NCBI GenBank assembly: GCA_013146195.2
Contig: CM028379.1
Span: 162,098,437-162,162,436, forward strand
Origin: Codonopsis lanceolata
Taxonomy: Eukaryota > Streptophyta > Magnoliopsida > Asterales > Campanulaceae
Direction: 5' to 3'
Length of the DNA stretch: 64,000 nucleotides
Positions 11,308 through 25,200 of this stretch are shown here, one piece after another. The notes under the pieces were generated by a model, which searched no databases, was not told the DNA's origin, and saw nothing but the letters and a program-made list of their open reading frames with translations. Position 1 is the first letter of the stretch. The number at the start of each line of letters is the position of its first letter. Position numbers and translations under genes: made by a program.

Positions 11308-12682
11308 GGGCGAAGCGCATAAATGGTCCCTTGATTATAGGCCTCACACAGTTTTAGTCACTTAACAATTTTTTATCAAATCTGGGTCCTTTAAGTATTA
11401 AATTTTTTCAGCGTTAGTCCTTTTGATGGATGTCGTTAACGAAATACTATTAAGTTGTCCATGTGCATTTAATAAGGGCTAAAATGATTTTTTTTTTCAA
11501 ACTTAACTTATATCACACTTTTCAATTGAGTCCCTAGGGTTTGGAAAAAAGACCCATAGACCTTCTTCCCCAAAAAAATAAAAGGAAAAAGAAATAAGAC
11601 AATAATTAGTCAATCACCTTCACTGATTGAATATACTAGTCTTGTTAGTTGATTTGGATGACATTTCTTAATTCACCTTCACCAATTGACTTTGTGAGAC
11701 CATATTTCACCATATTATTCTTCCAAACAAATTAAGAACATATTGGGGTTGGGTGAAGAGGGTGGAGAAGCAGAGTACATGGGTATTTTTAGACTTTTTT
11801 TTTTACATTTTATGATGATTGAAGAAAAGAAAGTTGGAAACGAGTTTAATACAACAAGTTATAAGAACTTAAATGAACAATATGAAGACACCATGTTTTC
11901 GGCATGGCTCCATCATATATAACATGCAAAAACCCATTAGTAGAAAAAATTACTGGACATAACAATGAAGAATGAGAACCAAGGGAACAAAGGCGCAATG
12001 ACCCAAGTCACAACTTGCCATCATCGGCCACGAAGGTCTAGGCTTCGAGCATCTCTCGACCATGTCCATCGGAGAATTCATCGATTTGAACACCGACACT
12101 ATCTGTTCAAGGCGGAATCCAATAACCTGTCACCACGGCCAACGAACTACGACGACCCCAAGCACGGTCGAAGTACTCGCACAACCACCCACCACCAAAC
12201 CGAGGTGCATATCGCTCTCTAGGAGTGAATGTGTGGCAGCTCTCAAAATCTGCTCTCTATCACTTAGGTCTCACAAAGATAAAAGAGAATAATATATATA
12301 AAAGGGCATGAGGGCAGAAACGGAACCATAGCAACTACTTGAGCACCATGTTTGATTTGGATGACATTTCTCAATTCACCTTCACTGATTGACTTATTTT
12401 TTTTCTTTTTTGGGGAAGAAGGCCCATGGTTTTTTTTTCCAAACCATAAACCATAGGGACTCGATTGAAAATTGTGATAAAATGTTAATTTTGAAAAAAA
12501 ATTATTTTAGCCCTTACTAAATACACGTGGACAACTTAACGAGATTTTGTTAACGACATCCATCAAAAAAACTGACGCTGAAAAAATTTAATACTTAAAA
12601 GACCAAGATTTGATAAAAAAATATTAAGGGACTAGAACTATGAGAGACCTATAGTCAAGGGGACCATTTAAGCGCTTCGCCC
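11308..12682. mobile_element. Long-TIR Mutator-like element with GC-rich interior
   Basis: Left end GGGCGAAGCGCATAAATGGT and right end ACCATTTAAGCGCTTCGCCC are inverted, and similarity continues inward for about 300 bp on each side, which is Mutator-like. A clear 9-bp target duplication was not found. A direct repeat (TGATTTGGATGACATTTCT at about 11650 and 12353) flanks the interior. The interior 11965-12290 is GC-rich and partly open in two frames but I do not recognise a protein. It ends 235 bp before the cpLEPA start codon. Confidence 0.7.
11965..12292 (+). other. GC-rich coding-like insert in the Mutator-like element, unrecognised
   Basis: Two overlapping + strand open frames (11965-12222 and 12062-12292). 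One reads MSIGEFIDLNTDTICSRRNP. Base composition differs from the AT-rich surroundings, as in captured gene fragments. I cannot assign a family. Confidence 0.3.
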
Positions 12683-12917
12683 TAAGAAGACATGTCAAAC
12701 ATTTGTTTAGGATTAGTGTGGCATTAGGAGAGAAGCAAAACCATGGCTCAAGAATACAGTAATTATCATGAAGGGCTAACTTTGATGCTACTGAATGTCC
12801 AATCACTTTGGGCCAAATCTATGTGGCTCAAAACTATCTGTCTATTCCTAAGTCCTAACACACAATCCCATTGATAGAAAAGAAACGAAGGTTTCAAAAG
12901 TGTGATTCTTTAAAGAA
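12683..12917 (+). promoter_or_regulatory. Short upstream region of cpLEPA (proximal promoter and 5' UTR)
   Basis: Only 235 bp separate the start codon from the edge of a Mutator-like element. I see no clear TATA box. The core promoter is either in this short stretch or partly in the transposon. The function is inferred from position only. Confidence 0.4.
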
Positions 12918-13241
12918 ATGACCAGTACGGACTTTTGCCGCCTCAAATTCTTCTTATCCACAGAGCCTACACCACCGCGACCACGCCATCACCGCTCCAC
13001 AACCTTCAACCACCACTCCCAACAATTTCAACTTCCTCGCCATCGCCATGCCTCCAACTTCCGCCGCACCGGAAGTCTCTCTGCTTGCTCCGAGAATGGC
13101 AACCATTTCAACTACAGTACTCGCCCTCGCCCCAAGTCGAAGTCTCGCGTGTGTTGCCAGGTCACAGGCGTTCAATCTAGAGATGTATCTGACTCCGAAT
13201 CGTCCCCATCCGTTCTTGTGGGCCAAGACCGCCTTTCCAAG
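12918..13241 (+). CDS. LEPA: cpLEPA exon 1 (transit peptide region)
   Basis: Codons 1-108, beginning at ATG 12918 in the context aaagaaATGac and ending CCAAG|GTACTC in phase 0. It is rich in Ser, Thr, Pro, Arg and His and poor in acidic residues in its first 60 positions, as expected of a stromal transit peptide. Conservation with LepA only begins in exon 2. This is the first ATG of the frame that joins to exon 2; the exact start is inferred. Confidence 0.85.
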
Positions 13242-16200
13242 GTACTCTGCTTATCGCTCACGTACATTTTAAAACGGGATCAAATTTTTTTGTAAGAACA
13301 AACTAAAACTAGTGGTCCAAGTAAACTCAGTCAGTGTGGTAAAATTCAAACTCACGTTATTTGCCTTGCCCATTTTGATGAAATTGACCTGAATTATAAA
13401 CACTATGCTTTCGGTTCAAGTGCAGGTTCCAATATCGAACATTAGAAATTTCTCTATTATTGCACATATTGATCATGGGAAATCAACCTTAGCGGATAAG
13501 CTGCTTCAAGTGACAGGTACTGTCCCCATTCGCCAAATGAAGGAACAGTTTCTTGATAACATGGATTTGGAGAGAGAAAGGGGCATTACGATCAAGTTAC
13601 AGGTGTGCACTGATCCTTAGCCCTTGCTAGTTACTTCCACCATCCCCAAATAATGAGACCTGATTTCCTTTTCAGTTTGGCCCATAACAAGAGTCGTATG
13701 TCCATATTTAAGCTATAAATGTTAATTAATTTTTTCAATTTCTTTCATTCTTTTTGAAAAGATACAACATTTAATGCATGATGTAAACCATCCTGTTGCT
13801 AAGATGACATTTGTGAATCATTTTCTTCTTTATCATTGAGTCAATTGGTTTGTCTTAATCTGTGTGCCTGATAAAACATTGACTCTATTTTAGTAACAGA
13901 GGGAGTTGGGAGTATCAATTATACTGCTCAGTTTAGTTATTCATGATGCCATGTCCTGTTGGAAGCTGTTTTACTTTCAGAACTAAATTTTTCTTAAATG
14001 GTTTGTGTGTTTGTGGCGTCTCTACAACCAATTTACTGACATTTAATACAAACATTTGCCTTTATAATGATATTAGGATTTTTTTAGAGTTGTGATTTAA
14101 GCCGTTGTATTTTTGCCTTAGAGGTGGAATGATCAATTTATGCAAGATGAGATACTACACTGTATAACATTTGTTAATACCATTGTCCCTTTTGACTAGA
14201 GTAAGGGGATGGTAATGAAGTTAACTCATAGAGAATCAAGAAGGTTTAAGATAAGCACGAGTAAATATAAACTCTTAAAAGTCGTTGATCATACATTTTC
14301 AGAACCTCTGAGCTTTGCTCACAGCTTTTCTACATTTGTGTTATTAATTTCGCGATAAGTATTTGGTTATTTCTAATAAAGATCATGTCAAAGGATACCT
14401 AGTACCAGTGTCTGGTCCGCTTCCATGTGAAAGGTTATTTTTATGTGTATATAAATAAATCTCTTTAATTCAGTTCAATTGCTTAGCTCTTATGTGGGAC
14501 TGGTTTCTTCTTGTTGTGTTTGAGCTATCATTGTGGTATGTCCATAAGGTGACTCTTTGTTGCTAAATGCTATTGCAGGCTGCCAGAATGCGTTACATGT
14601 ATAAAAGTCAACCTTATTGCTTGAATTTAATTGATACTCCAGGGCATGTAGACTTTTCGTATGAGGTATGCACATATCTCATCGATTGTCTTAAATATTT
14701 TACTACGAAGATTACACTTCATTTTTGTTATAGGGTTTGATTTTCAAGCTTATCATTTCAACATCCGTGTTAACTTTTAACGGTTTTTGTGACCATTATT
14801 GGTCCTTTTCAGTTAAATTGCAGTTCTAAACTTCTCATGACATGTAAATACTTGAACAAAATGTATTAATGATTATACAAGTATTGAGAACCAGTAAATG
14901 TGTAAAAACTTGAAAGAAAATTTTCAGTGTACAAGTACCGAGTACTAGTAAGAGTTTGTGTTTGATGGAGCTTGGGAAACGAAATTAGAACCAAGTATTC
15001 CTCTACTTTTGAGAGATTAATATGGCTAGGTGGCAGAGTATTATAGATATTGGCTAATTCTTTTGGTAAGGTATACTCCTAGTGTACAAAGGCCGCATCA
15101 CCTGTTTTGATACTTTTTTATATAGTTATTACTTATCAAAAATAAATAAATTATATGGCTAGGTGGCAGAGTAAGGGCATACACTTTCCTTGTTTTCAAT
15201 GTCTCCCTGAATGAGGTCTTCAAAAGCAGGAAGTTATGTAATTGAAGGTGCATTACTGGAGAACAAAATTGATAATTTTAAGATAACAGTAAATGTTGAA
15301 GGTTCTCATACAGCTAAAAGTAAATGCCATCTGCAACTACAAGTACATTAATACTGAAGATGAGATGGCTAAGATGGCTGCATGAACAAAAGATAGAAAA
15401 TTTGTCTGATTTTCCTGTACCATTGAGGGTTTGGCCTTCAGATTCTGTCTGTTTGTCTCATTTGAAGATGCTGGACATACTTGCTTGATTTCTGCTGCGT
15501 CTTAGTTGATATACCACTTGCTTCAAGTAACCGTTACTATCAATTAAGGTCATACTGGAAGAATACTAGTGGACTGGTCTACATCTGGATTTCACACATG
15601 TAACTATATTTCACAGCCCTTCTTAGTTCTATTCATGATGTCTCTCTGTCAGAGCTTCCTGATAGGGGGATTGGGTTCTACACTTGCGAGGGTGTTCTCT
15701 TCTTTTGTGTCTTATCTCAATTCTCACCTGCTCCGTAAATCCATATATTTTTCCATTGGGGGATTCATTTGGAAAGTCAAGGCTCCATTCGCAGTGGCGG
15801 ATCTAGAGATAAATTTGAGTGGTGTCACAAATTTTAACTACTATTTAATTAAAAAAATTAAAACGGTGACGTTTTGTAGTGTAAAAATTAAAAAAAAATT
15901 ACTTCAGCGGGGCACTTGCCCCCTAAGTGCATAGCATGCATCCGCCCCTGTCCATTCGAGTTTAAGGCCTTTGTTACACTGGAAAAGGTTAAGACTTATG
16001 ACTTGCTGGATGATGGTAGTCTTCGAAAGACTCTCTTGATACTTGTGGTTGTTTCAGGCAGAATGGCAAGTCTTATTACCGTCTGTTTTTGGTGTTATTT
16101 GGCTTGGCAGGTAGGATGGGGATAGTTTGGTGTTTTGAAGCAATGGTGTGTTGCGTTATAGATATGTTTCTTGTCTAATTGTCTTATGTTGACACTTTAG

Positions 16201-19200
16201 TTGTTATAAAGATAGGAGATTATATGGATTTGGTGATATTCTTGTGGTGTTATGTACTCCCTCCGTTCCATGTTGGTGATAAAACACACACGGGCAAGAT
16301 TACCCGGTCGAAACAAGTAATAGAGTAATAAAGAGAGTGTCGAACCCACGAGGAAGCAAATTGGTTATTTTTATAGAATATCAAGCACGTTGCAATTTTT
16401 GACTATATTTAGACGATCGATTTGGAGCGAATTAACTAATTAATTAAGCTAAAGCAAGAAATTAAATAAATCAATATTAAAATGAGATTGATTTCAATGA
16501 GAGAGGATCTAGGGTTTTGATTTTCAATTGGCTCTTCTGTTGTGATTTAATAAGGGATTGCTATTAACGCTATTCTATTTTTTTGGAAGTCGGGGATTAA
16601 AAAATCACCGTTAAGGGCTTTCGCTTCGTATAACAATGCTAATTAAAATTATAAAATCACGGGCTTTCGCTACGTATGAATTTATCCTATTAATCGTTTC
16701 CAAACACAAAACCCCAATTGACTATCTTAAGGAGGATTTGTAACATTGACTAACCCAACCAAAAACAACTATGTTGTATTTTCTAAAATTACAAAATCAT
16801 TTTCATGCATTAAGAAATTTTAAAATCATGTAATGGGTGATCAAATAAATACAAGCATTAAGAGCACAACATAATACCCAAAAATTAGCGAATAGAAATT
16901 AATAGGCCAAATTACAAATTTCCCCATGAAGTATACACCCAATCCCAGATCACTACCCAACATAATTTTATCTCAATTTGGTACCTGATGTTGCTATTTG
17001 TGCCAAATAGCTACCTAGGGCCAACTTTTGTTAGTGAAAAAACGTTAAGTTAGGCACACTTAAGTTAGGCCCTAGGTAGCTATTTGACACAAATGGCAAC
17101 ATCAGGTATCAAATTGAGATAAAATTATGTAGGGTAGTGATGTGAGATTAGGTGTATACTTCGGGGGGAAATTTGTAATATGGCCAAATTAATAACAATA
17201 CCCAAATTAATATCACAACATCCAAGCCAATTTATATCAAAACCCTAGGCAAATAATTTAGTTCATCATGCTAAGGAAATAAATCATATCTTTAATAAAA
17301 AGCATAATCAATAAATAGAAGTAGAGATTAAAGAGTGTACAATGCTTTTTAATGGAGGAAGTGATTTATAATCCCTAGCTTTTGTTGCACATCAATGGAG
17401 TAAAGATGGAGAGGAGAGAACAATGGGGGGGAGGTTGTTGTGTGTTCTGTCTTTTTTTTTTGCTTTCAAAATCCGATCCCCAAAAATTGCTAGGGCATTG
17501 GTCCAACCAAAGAGGGGCAATTTAGGAAGAAAATGGAGGTTTTAGGGGCTAAATTGGGAGGAAATGGGAGTTGGGTACGGCTGTTGAAGGGCTGGAAGTG
17601 GACAGCCCAGATTAAGGGTCACGCGGGTTGCCCTTTGGAGAAGTGGGCGAAGGTTGTGAGGTGGTGTGGGCTGAAAAGGAGGGTAGATGGGACGGATGGA
17701 GCGGATCCGGGCTGGAGCTCCAGGTGAGGTGACGCGGGTTAGGTTGTGGAGGCGGGGTGACGTGGCCGCTTGAATGGACGACAACGCATAAATGAAGGAG
17801 GTTTTGAAGATTTACGCCGGCCTCCCCCGGTTTTCTGACTTGTGCGCCGGTGCCCTGTCTTCCAGAATGTGGCTGCCGAAGACCCTCTGCTCCCAGGCTT
17901 TGCAATTTTGTCCTAAGTCAGCCTAAACTTTGAACAAGTTCACTTTTTTCTTCCGATTTTGCCTCGATTTGCATACATGAAGCACAAAATACATAAAAAT
18001 AGGATCTCGAATGCAATAAATCATTAACAAAAGCTCAAAATAATCAATAAAATTCCGGAAAATAATGAAAATGAAAGGAAAATGACAAGCTTATCATTCC
18101 ACTTAAAGAGTTCATGTTTGAAAAGTCTAATTATTAAGTGATATATAATTAGCAATAAAGTTGCTTATAATTACTGTTGATTATATAGAAGAAGAAGAGA
18201 ACGTAGAAAGAGTTGGAGAAGCCGTAACCTAATTACGGTTAGGCAGAGAAGTATATATATGTTTGTGATAAAACATGTTACAATAAGACCCCCAAACATA
18301 TACCTTATACCCACTAAACCCTCAATACTTTTAACACTCCCCCTCAAGCTGGAGTATAAATGTTATGCATGCCCAGCTTGTTACAAATATATCTTATTCT
18401 TGTGCCATTAAAAGACTTAGTGAAAATATCTGCTAGTTGATCGTCAGTCGGAACAAAACTCGTGGAAATTATTTTATCTTGAAGTTTCTCACGAACAAAG
18501 TGACAATCAAGCTCAATATGCTTTGTTCGTTCATGAAACTCAGGATTAGATGCAATATGAATAGCTGCTTGGTTGTCACACCACAACTGTATAGGCATTG
18601 GATTCCCAATACCGATCTCCCCAAGTAACTGACGAATCCACACTAACTCGCATGTAGCATGAGCCATAGCCCTGTATTCTGATTCAGCACTTGATCTTGA
18701 CACAACCGATTGTTTCTTGCTCTTCCAAGAAACCAACTAACCCCCAACGAACACGCAATATCCAGAAGTAGATCTCTTATCTGGGATCCTGCCCAATCCG
18801 CATCAGCAAACCCTTCTACTCTCATATGTCCATGATCTCGATATAGAATGCCTAGCCCCGGAGCTCTCTTAAGATACCGAAGAATCTTAACAGGCCTCCC
18901 AATGTGTACTCCATGAAAGGACATAAACCGACTTACTACACTAATCGCAAATGCAATATCGGTCTTGTCACAGAAGATAGTTCAATTTCCCAACAAGCCG
19001 TCGATATTTCTCTGGATCAACAAAGCTTTCACCCCCTTCAGCTGTAAGTTTCGTATTCAGATCCATAGGAGTCTCAGAAGGCTTCGCTCCCAAGATGCAT
19101 GCCTCACTCAACAAGTCACACACATACTTTCTCTGGGACAAGAAGATGCCTTTCTTGCACCGAGCAACCTCAATCCCTAGAAAGTATCTCAAATTACCGA

Positions 19201-22200
19201 GATCCTTCGTTTGAAACTTTTCCTGAAGGAACCGCTTTTAGTGCACTAATACCGCACTGCTATCACTTCCCGTGATGACAATATCATCCACATAAACAAC
19301 CAAGAAATGATTCCTTCACCCCTCGATAGAATACCGAGCGATCACTCGACATCTCATAAGCCCGAACTCAAGTACTACCTCACTAAATCTCCCAAACCAC
19401 GCACGTGGAGATTGTTTTAACCAGTATAATGACCGCTCTGCAAACCAACCTGGACTCCCCCTGAGCAACAAACCCCGGAGGTTGCTCCATGTAAACCTCC
19501 TCGTGTAAATCACCATGAAGGAATGCATTTTTGACATCCAGTTGATAAAGAGGCCAATGAGATAAGTAAACGAACAGAGGCAAGCTTAGCAACTGGCGAA
19601 AAAGTGTCCGTATAATCAACCCCATATGTCTGAGCATACCCCTTTGCAACAAGGCGAGCCTTAAGGCGAGCCAAAGAACCATCCGGGTTAACCTTAACAA
19701 AGATAGACCCATTTGCACTAATAGTATGTTTACCCGATGGCAATGGAACCAAATCCCAAGTTTGATTGTGCGTAGGCGTCATTTCCTCGTCCCATAGCCG
19801 CCTTCCACCTGGGATGACCCACCGCTTGCATACGCACTTAGGAAGAGAATGAGACTCAAGGACACTAACAATGGCACAAAGATCAGGAGACAAACCATCA
19901 TAACTAACAAAGTTAGAAATAGGATGTAACGTACAACTACGTTTACCTTTTCTAAGGGCAACAGGAATATCAAGATCAGAAGGTACCTCTACGGAAGCTG
20001 GATCGGGCGACGATGGTAGGATGGACTCAGCAGGAGCAGGAGCAGGAGCAGGAGGCATATTCCCTTGAGAGCACGTGCGTCGGGTGTAAACCTGTTGAAT
20101 AGGAGGACGAGGTAGATCACGGATAGGGAAAGAAGTGGACTCCACAACCCGATAGAGTAGAAAATCATCATCCTGAACAAACTCAACAGGTGGAATCCGA
20201 TGTAGGGTAGAAGGACACCGACTCATGAAAAGAAACATTAGCAGAAACCAAATATCGATTCAAGTCAGGAGAGAAGCATCGATATCCTTTCTGAGTACGA
20301 GAATAACCCAAAAAGATACACTTGAGTGCCTTAGGATCTAACTTGGTGACATTAGGACGATGATCACGAACAAAGGCGAGAATATCCTAGGAGACAGGAA
20401 TAGAGACTCCGAAGGAAACAAGAATTGATGAGGGATCGCTCCAGAAAGAACAGAAGATGGCATACGGTTGATAAGATGACAAGCAGTTAACACAATATCT
20501 GCCCAAAAAGGTTTAGGAACATGCATCTGAAACGAAAGCGCACGAGCAACCTCAAGAAGGTGACGATTTTTCCTCTCAGCAACACCATTTTGCTGAGGAG
20601 TATTAGTACAAGAGGATTGGTGGAGCATGCCATGAGCTAACGTAAATTTGGAGTAAACAGTAGAGAAATATTCTTGAGCATTATCACTGCGAAGATGTTT
20701 GACAGGCACACCAAATTGAGTCTTAATTTCAGCACAGAATTCAGAAAAAATATCAAATAACTCAGAACGATTCCTCATTAAATAAATCCAAGTAACACGA
20801 GAATGATCATCCACAAAAGTAACAAAATACCTATAACCTAACCGAGACAATAGGACTAGGTCCCCAAATATCCGAATGAACTACATCAAATGGGGGGCAT
20901 GCGCCCGTTTATTAACCCTAGAAATATAAGAAATGCGATGATGCTTCGCAAACTGACAAGCATCACATCCAAAAACTAGTAAAGATGAAAAATTTGGACA
21001 TAATTTATTGAGACTCGACATAGACGGATGACCCAAACGACAATGGATTTGAAACGGAGACTGGAGTAGATGAAGCACTCGAACACGCAACTGGAGTAGA
21101 TGAAGCCTCAAAGAAATAAAGTCCTCCAGATTCCTGCCCTCTACCAATAATCCTTTTCGTCACACGATCCTGAAAGATGCAATGAGTGGGAAAAAATGAG
21201 ACATCACGATTATGATCACGGGTAAACTTACTAATAGACAAGAAATTGAACGGAAAACCAGGAATGTATAAAACAGAGGATAATGAAAGAGAGGATGTGA
21301 GACAAATATCACCCTGCCCCGTAACAGAAGCAGTAGACCCATTAGCTACAGTAACACTCGTTAATGTCGAAGATGGAAGGAAGGAAGAAAAAATACCTCT
21401 GTTGCCACTCAGATGGTCAGAAGAACCGGAATCAATAACCCATTTACAAGGAGAGGAAGAAACACATGCAGTGGGCATACCTGTCTGGACAAAAGTAGCG
21501 ATGGAAGAAGCGACGAAGAAGCGATATCGGGTATATCTCGCAAACTCATCATCGGTCATCTGTATTACCTTACCCTCACTAGGTTGAGACGGTTGGGGTG
21601 GGGGGCAGACTCAGTGTGAGAGGCAACATGCACATATCGATCACCAAACGGTTTATCATGCAACTTCCAACAATTACGAACCACATGATTCGTATCCCCA
21701 CAGTGATAACAAGTACGAACCTCTCTACTCTCCCTACCTCCACCACGGCCACCACGACCACCATCACGACCTCCTCTACCAGAAGATCGACCACCACGAC
21801 CACTAGTCTCCGGACCCCGATGAGGGTGAGATGTCTGACTCACAAGTGTAAAGGAATCACCAATACTGCTAGTGGGGCCAACTGAAGAGGACTCGAGAGA
21901 GGCCCGAAGCACACGAGAGAACACATCCTGAAGAGATCCAACACTTGTGCCCGATAAGATTTGAGAGCGAGCAGTACTGAACTCAGATCTCAAACCAGCT
22001 AAAAATCCAAGAATAATCATATGTTCCCGTTGTGTTTGCATAGTACTAACATCAGTACTCAAAGGAAGCAAAGAACTCCATTCAGTCGCCAATTTCTTGT
22101 AGTCCGCAAAATACAGGGTAACACTACGACCTTGTTGATCCTGGCGAAACATAGCACACGACAAGTCATACATCCGGTTCATGTTATCCTTGCCCCCATA

Positions 22201-25200
22201 CAACACATCTAAATACTCCCACAAATCACGAACATTGGTAGTATGAGCTACCAATTCAGCCGTCTCATCATCCATGGAATTCATGAGCTTCCAATACAAA
22301 TCGGCATCGATGCGGACCCAAGCAACATCGATGAGAGTTAAGCGTAGTGAGATGATCTTCCTTATTTTGCCCTTTTAAATTCATTTCAACAACCCGCCGC
22401 CACATTAAATAATTCTTGCTTGTTAATTTCTTGTCCGTAATTTTTGTACTAGCGGAGAAAACCTCAGAAACCATGGTTTTAGACTCCGTAGTCCCCGTAT
22501 TCCCTGATGTCGACATCGAAAAACCAACAAGCAACCAAACAGAACCACAGAAACAAGACCAGCCAACTGATCTAGCCTAAAAAAACCCCGAAAAACTTGT
22601 TGAATCAAAAAACCAACCTTGAAACAGAAACCTATGGACTCGGCGACGATCTGGTCAGAACAAATTCAGCGAACTTCTCGGCGAGCTGGGCGCTGATTCG
22701 GCGACCTCCGGTGACGGCGAATGGACAGACAGGTGCGCCTAGACTGGGCGGCACAAACCTAGTATGCGCGATCCTTCAAATAACGTCGCATCTCCTCCGG
22801 CGACTCAAACACATGCGCAAGCTCGATTGCATACCCTGTGTATAAAAATCGAAAGAAAAGAAAAGAAAAAAAAAAGAAAAGGGAGGGATTTATGAAGAAC
22901 AATCAGCACAGGAGATTAGATGGATTCCTGCTCTGATACCATGTTGATTATATAGAAGAAGAAGAAGAGAACGTAGAAAGAGTTGGAGAAGCCGTAACCT
23001 AATTACGGTTAGGCAGAGAAGTATATATATGTTTGTGATAAAACATGTTACAATAAGACCCCCAAACATATACCTTGTACCCACTAAACCCTCAATACTT
23101 TTAACACTCCCCCTCAAGCTGGAGCATAAATGTTATGCATGCCCAGCTTGTTACAAATATATCAAATGAGGAGGGTAATGTTGAAATGTTTTGGAGATGA
23201 TAAACATAATTTCTTGAAAGTGGACTCTTAAAGTGCATCTCAAGACTCTTTGGCCGGAACGGGGAGGGAGTATCATTTAGAAATAGGGGAACTCCAAGTT
23301 CTTCAGGAATCTGTTTATGCTGGCACATTCATTAAATAATAGGTGTCTATTTGGCTTCCTTGTTGATTTCTGCAATGGGCGCTGCTTGGGCATTTGCCAT
23401 TTGAATGTGTATGGATAGTCGGATAGGCTGTTTTAAATTAATGATGCCTGAAAACGGTGGGGGGGGGTAGAATAACTTCATTATATGTTATGAAGACTAC
23501 ATTATCAATTTTAGAAGTGTGCTAATCTTCAAATGATCCTTCTTTTAATGCACCAAAGTATGCTTATCTGATAGTGTGTTGGTTGGTATGATTGGATAAA
23601 AAAGAATGGACCGAGTGATTTTTCAAATGGGGAGGAAAACATTTAACATGGTGAGAAGACGGAAATTGGGGTTTCTTGTTTTTCAATGGTTAGAGTGAAG
23701 TAAAGGTAGAATCAATGAGGATGTCTTTTCCTTCAGGGAGATACTGCGGATGCGTGACTGGATGAAGGCTGCTTTGAGTTTCTCAGGAAGTTTTTGGAAG
23801 AAACGAAGGGAGAAATGACGAGAAGTGACAATGGCCAAGGAAAAGAATAGATGAGGCAGGTTCATTCGTATTGAAGTACATAAGGTAGGCAGACCGGAGA
23901 CGATTTGCATCCCAAAAATAATAGAGGGCTATGGATGGATTGCAATCTCTGATAAACTAAGAAGCTTTGTCGAGGAGGTTGAGGGGGAGGTAAGAGGAGT
24001 AGATAGATCTTATGTAGAGGTAGCAAGGATCCCTCCATGGTGAGACTTATCGTTGAAGACAAAGTTTCTCCCCAAGGGTTTAGGAGCAGATTTCGAAGTT
24101 GAGGAAAATTCTTGTGCGGAAACTCTTTACTTTTCGAAGCAGATTTAGAAGTTGAGGAAACTCTTTACTTTTCTTGACAGATATTTGGTAGGAATAGTGG
24201 GTGATCTGGGTGCCTCATCCCACGAGGCTAGATTGGCAAAAATGGGTGGATAAGAAATGGAAGATGGTGGCTGGTGTTCGAGTAGTTGATATGAACATAG
24301 AGTTCTTTTTGTTTGAATTCCCTTCCAAGGAGGAAACTGACATTATTTTGCTAGAAACGAATTGAATGTTTAATCAAAAGCTTTTGTTGTTGGATCCATG
24401 GAATCTCGTGAGTTGTCATTGAGAAGAGCGCGGAGCGCCTGCTAAAAGAAGCTTGGATTAGGGTGCTGGGAATGCCGTGCTCTAGTGAATCAAAGACTTT
24501 TGTGGAGGTTTTTTGGAAGTGGACGAATCTACAAAGACAAGGACAGACCTGAGATGGGCAAGGACGAACCTCAGTTAGTGGTTGTGGGTAAGTACGGTGA
24601 AGGGAGTCATAGTTGGTTTCCTAAGGAAGTTCTTACTTTATGAGCGGAGTGTGTGGAAAGGTATCATGAAAGGGTGGGATCCTTTCAAATGTTTTATCTC
24701 TTTCGACACAAGCAATGGGGACCATGTCGGATTTTGGAAGGACAACTGGTGCTGGGAAGTAGCACTCCGGACAACATTCCTAATTTGTATAACTGCGGTT
24801 AATCGAGAAGAAATGGTGAGCTCGCTCTTGGTTACCTGTGATGGGATTGATACTTGGAATCCTATGTTTCGTAGAGATCTTCAAGATTGGGAGCTTGGGG
24901 ACGTTGTTCAGTTCTTTGATATGTTTTATGCCTTTAAGAAGCAAGGTTTGGGGGAAGACAGACTTTTATGGGATGGGACAAAGAATATGAGATTCTCGGT
25001 ATAATCATTTTATTCGATCTTAAATGGTAAATAAAAACTCCTTTCCTTGGAAGGAAATCTGGAAAACTAAGGTTTTCAGCAGAGTGGCTTTTTTACGTGG
25101 GAGGCTTTGCGGGAGGCTGTCTTGAGAGGTGATAACCTGAGAGCTTGAAGGAGGATTTATGTCAATTGGTGCTTTATGTGCAAAAATAAAAAAGTCTGTT

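Larger units (their letters stand above)
18175..23106 (-). mobile_element. Ty1-copia retrotransposon, complete with both LTRs
   Basis: LTRs at 18175-18336 and 22942-23106 (162 and 165 bp) differ by about one substitution and a 3-bp indel, so the insertion is young. The primer site TGGTATCAGAGC (22930-22941, minus strand) touches the 5' LTR and a GAGGGGGAG polypurine tract (18337-18345) precedes the 3' LTR. Order on the minus strand is Gag, protease, integrase, RT, RNase H, as in copia. Frameshifts and stops interrupt the polyprotein. It is antisense to cpLEPA. Confidence 0.93.
16257..23270. mobile_element. Stowaway MITE split by two later insertions
   Basis: Ends CTCCCTCCGTTCC (16257) and GGAACGGGGAGGGAG (23256-23270), each next to TA (16255-16256, 23271-23272), match the Stowaway (Tc1/mariner) pattern. 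Own sequence is 16257-16270, 18102-18174 and about 23164-23270, close to 200 bp in total, similar to the intact copy at 36788-36966. A solo LTR and a copia element sit inside it. Confidence 0.8.

Noticed and set aside
12935..13272. Alternative open frames overlapping cpLEPA exon 1 on both strands
   Set aside because: Only the frame from 12918 joins in phase to exon 2; the others are shadows of a GC-rich exon.
17533..17905. GC-rich open frames within the 1.8 kb solo LTR
   Set aside because: Frames occur on both strands without recognisable domains, and the region is bounded as LTR sequence.
18175..23106. Integrated plant pararetrovirus
   Set aside because: Domain order Gag-PR-IN-RT-RH, LTRs and a Met-tRNA primer site fit Ty1-copia; no movement protein or coat features.
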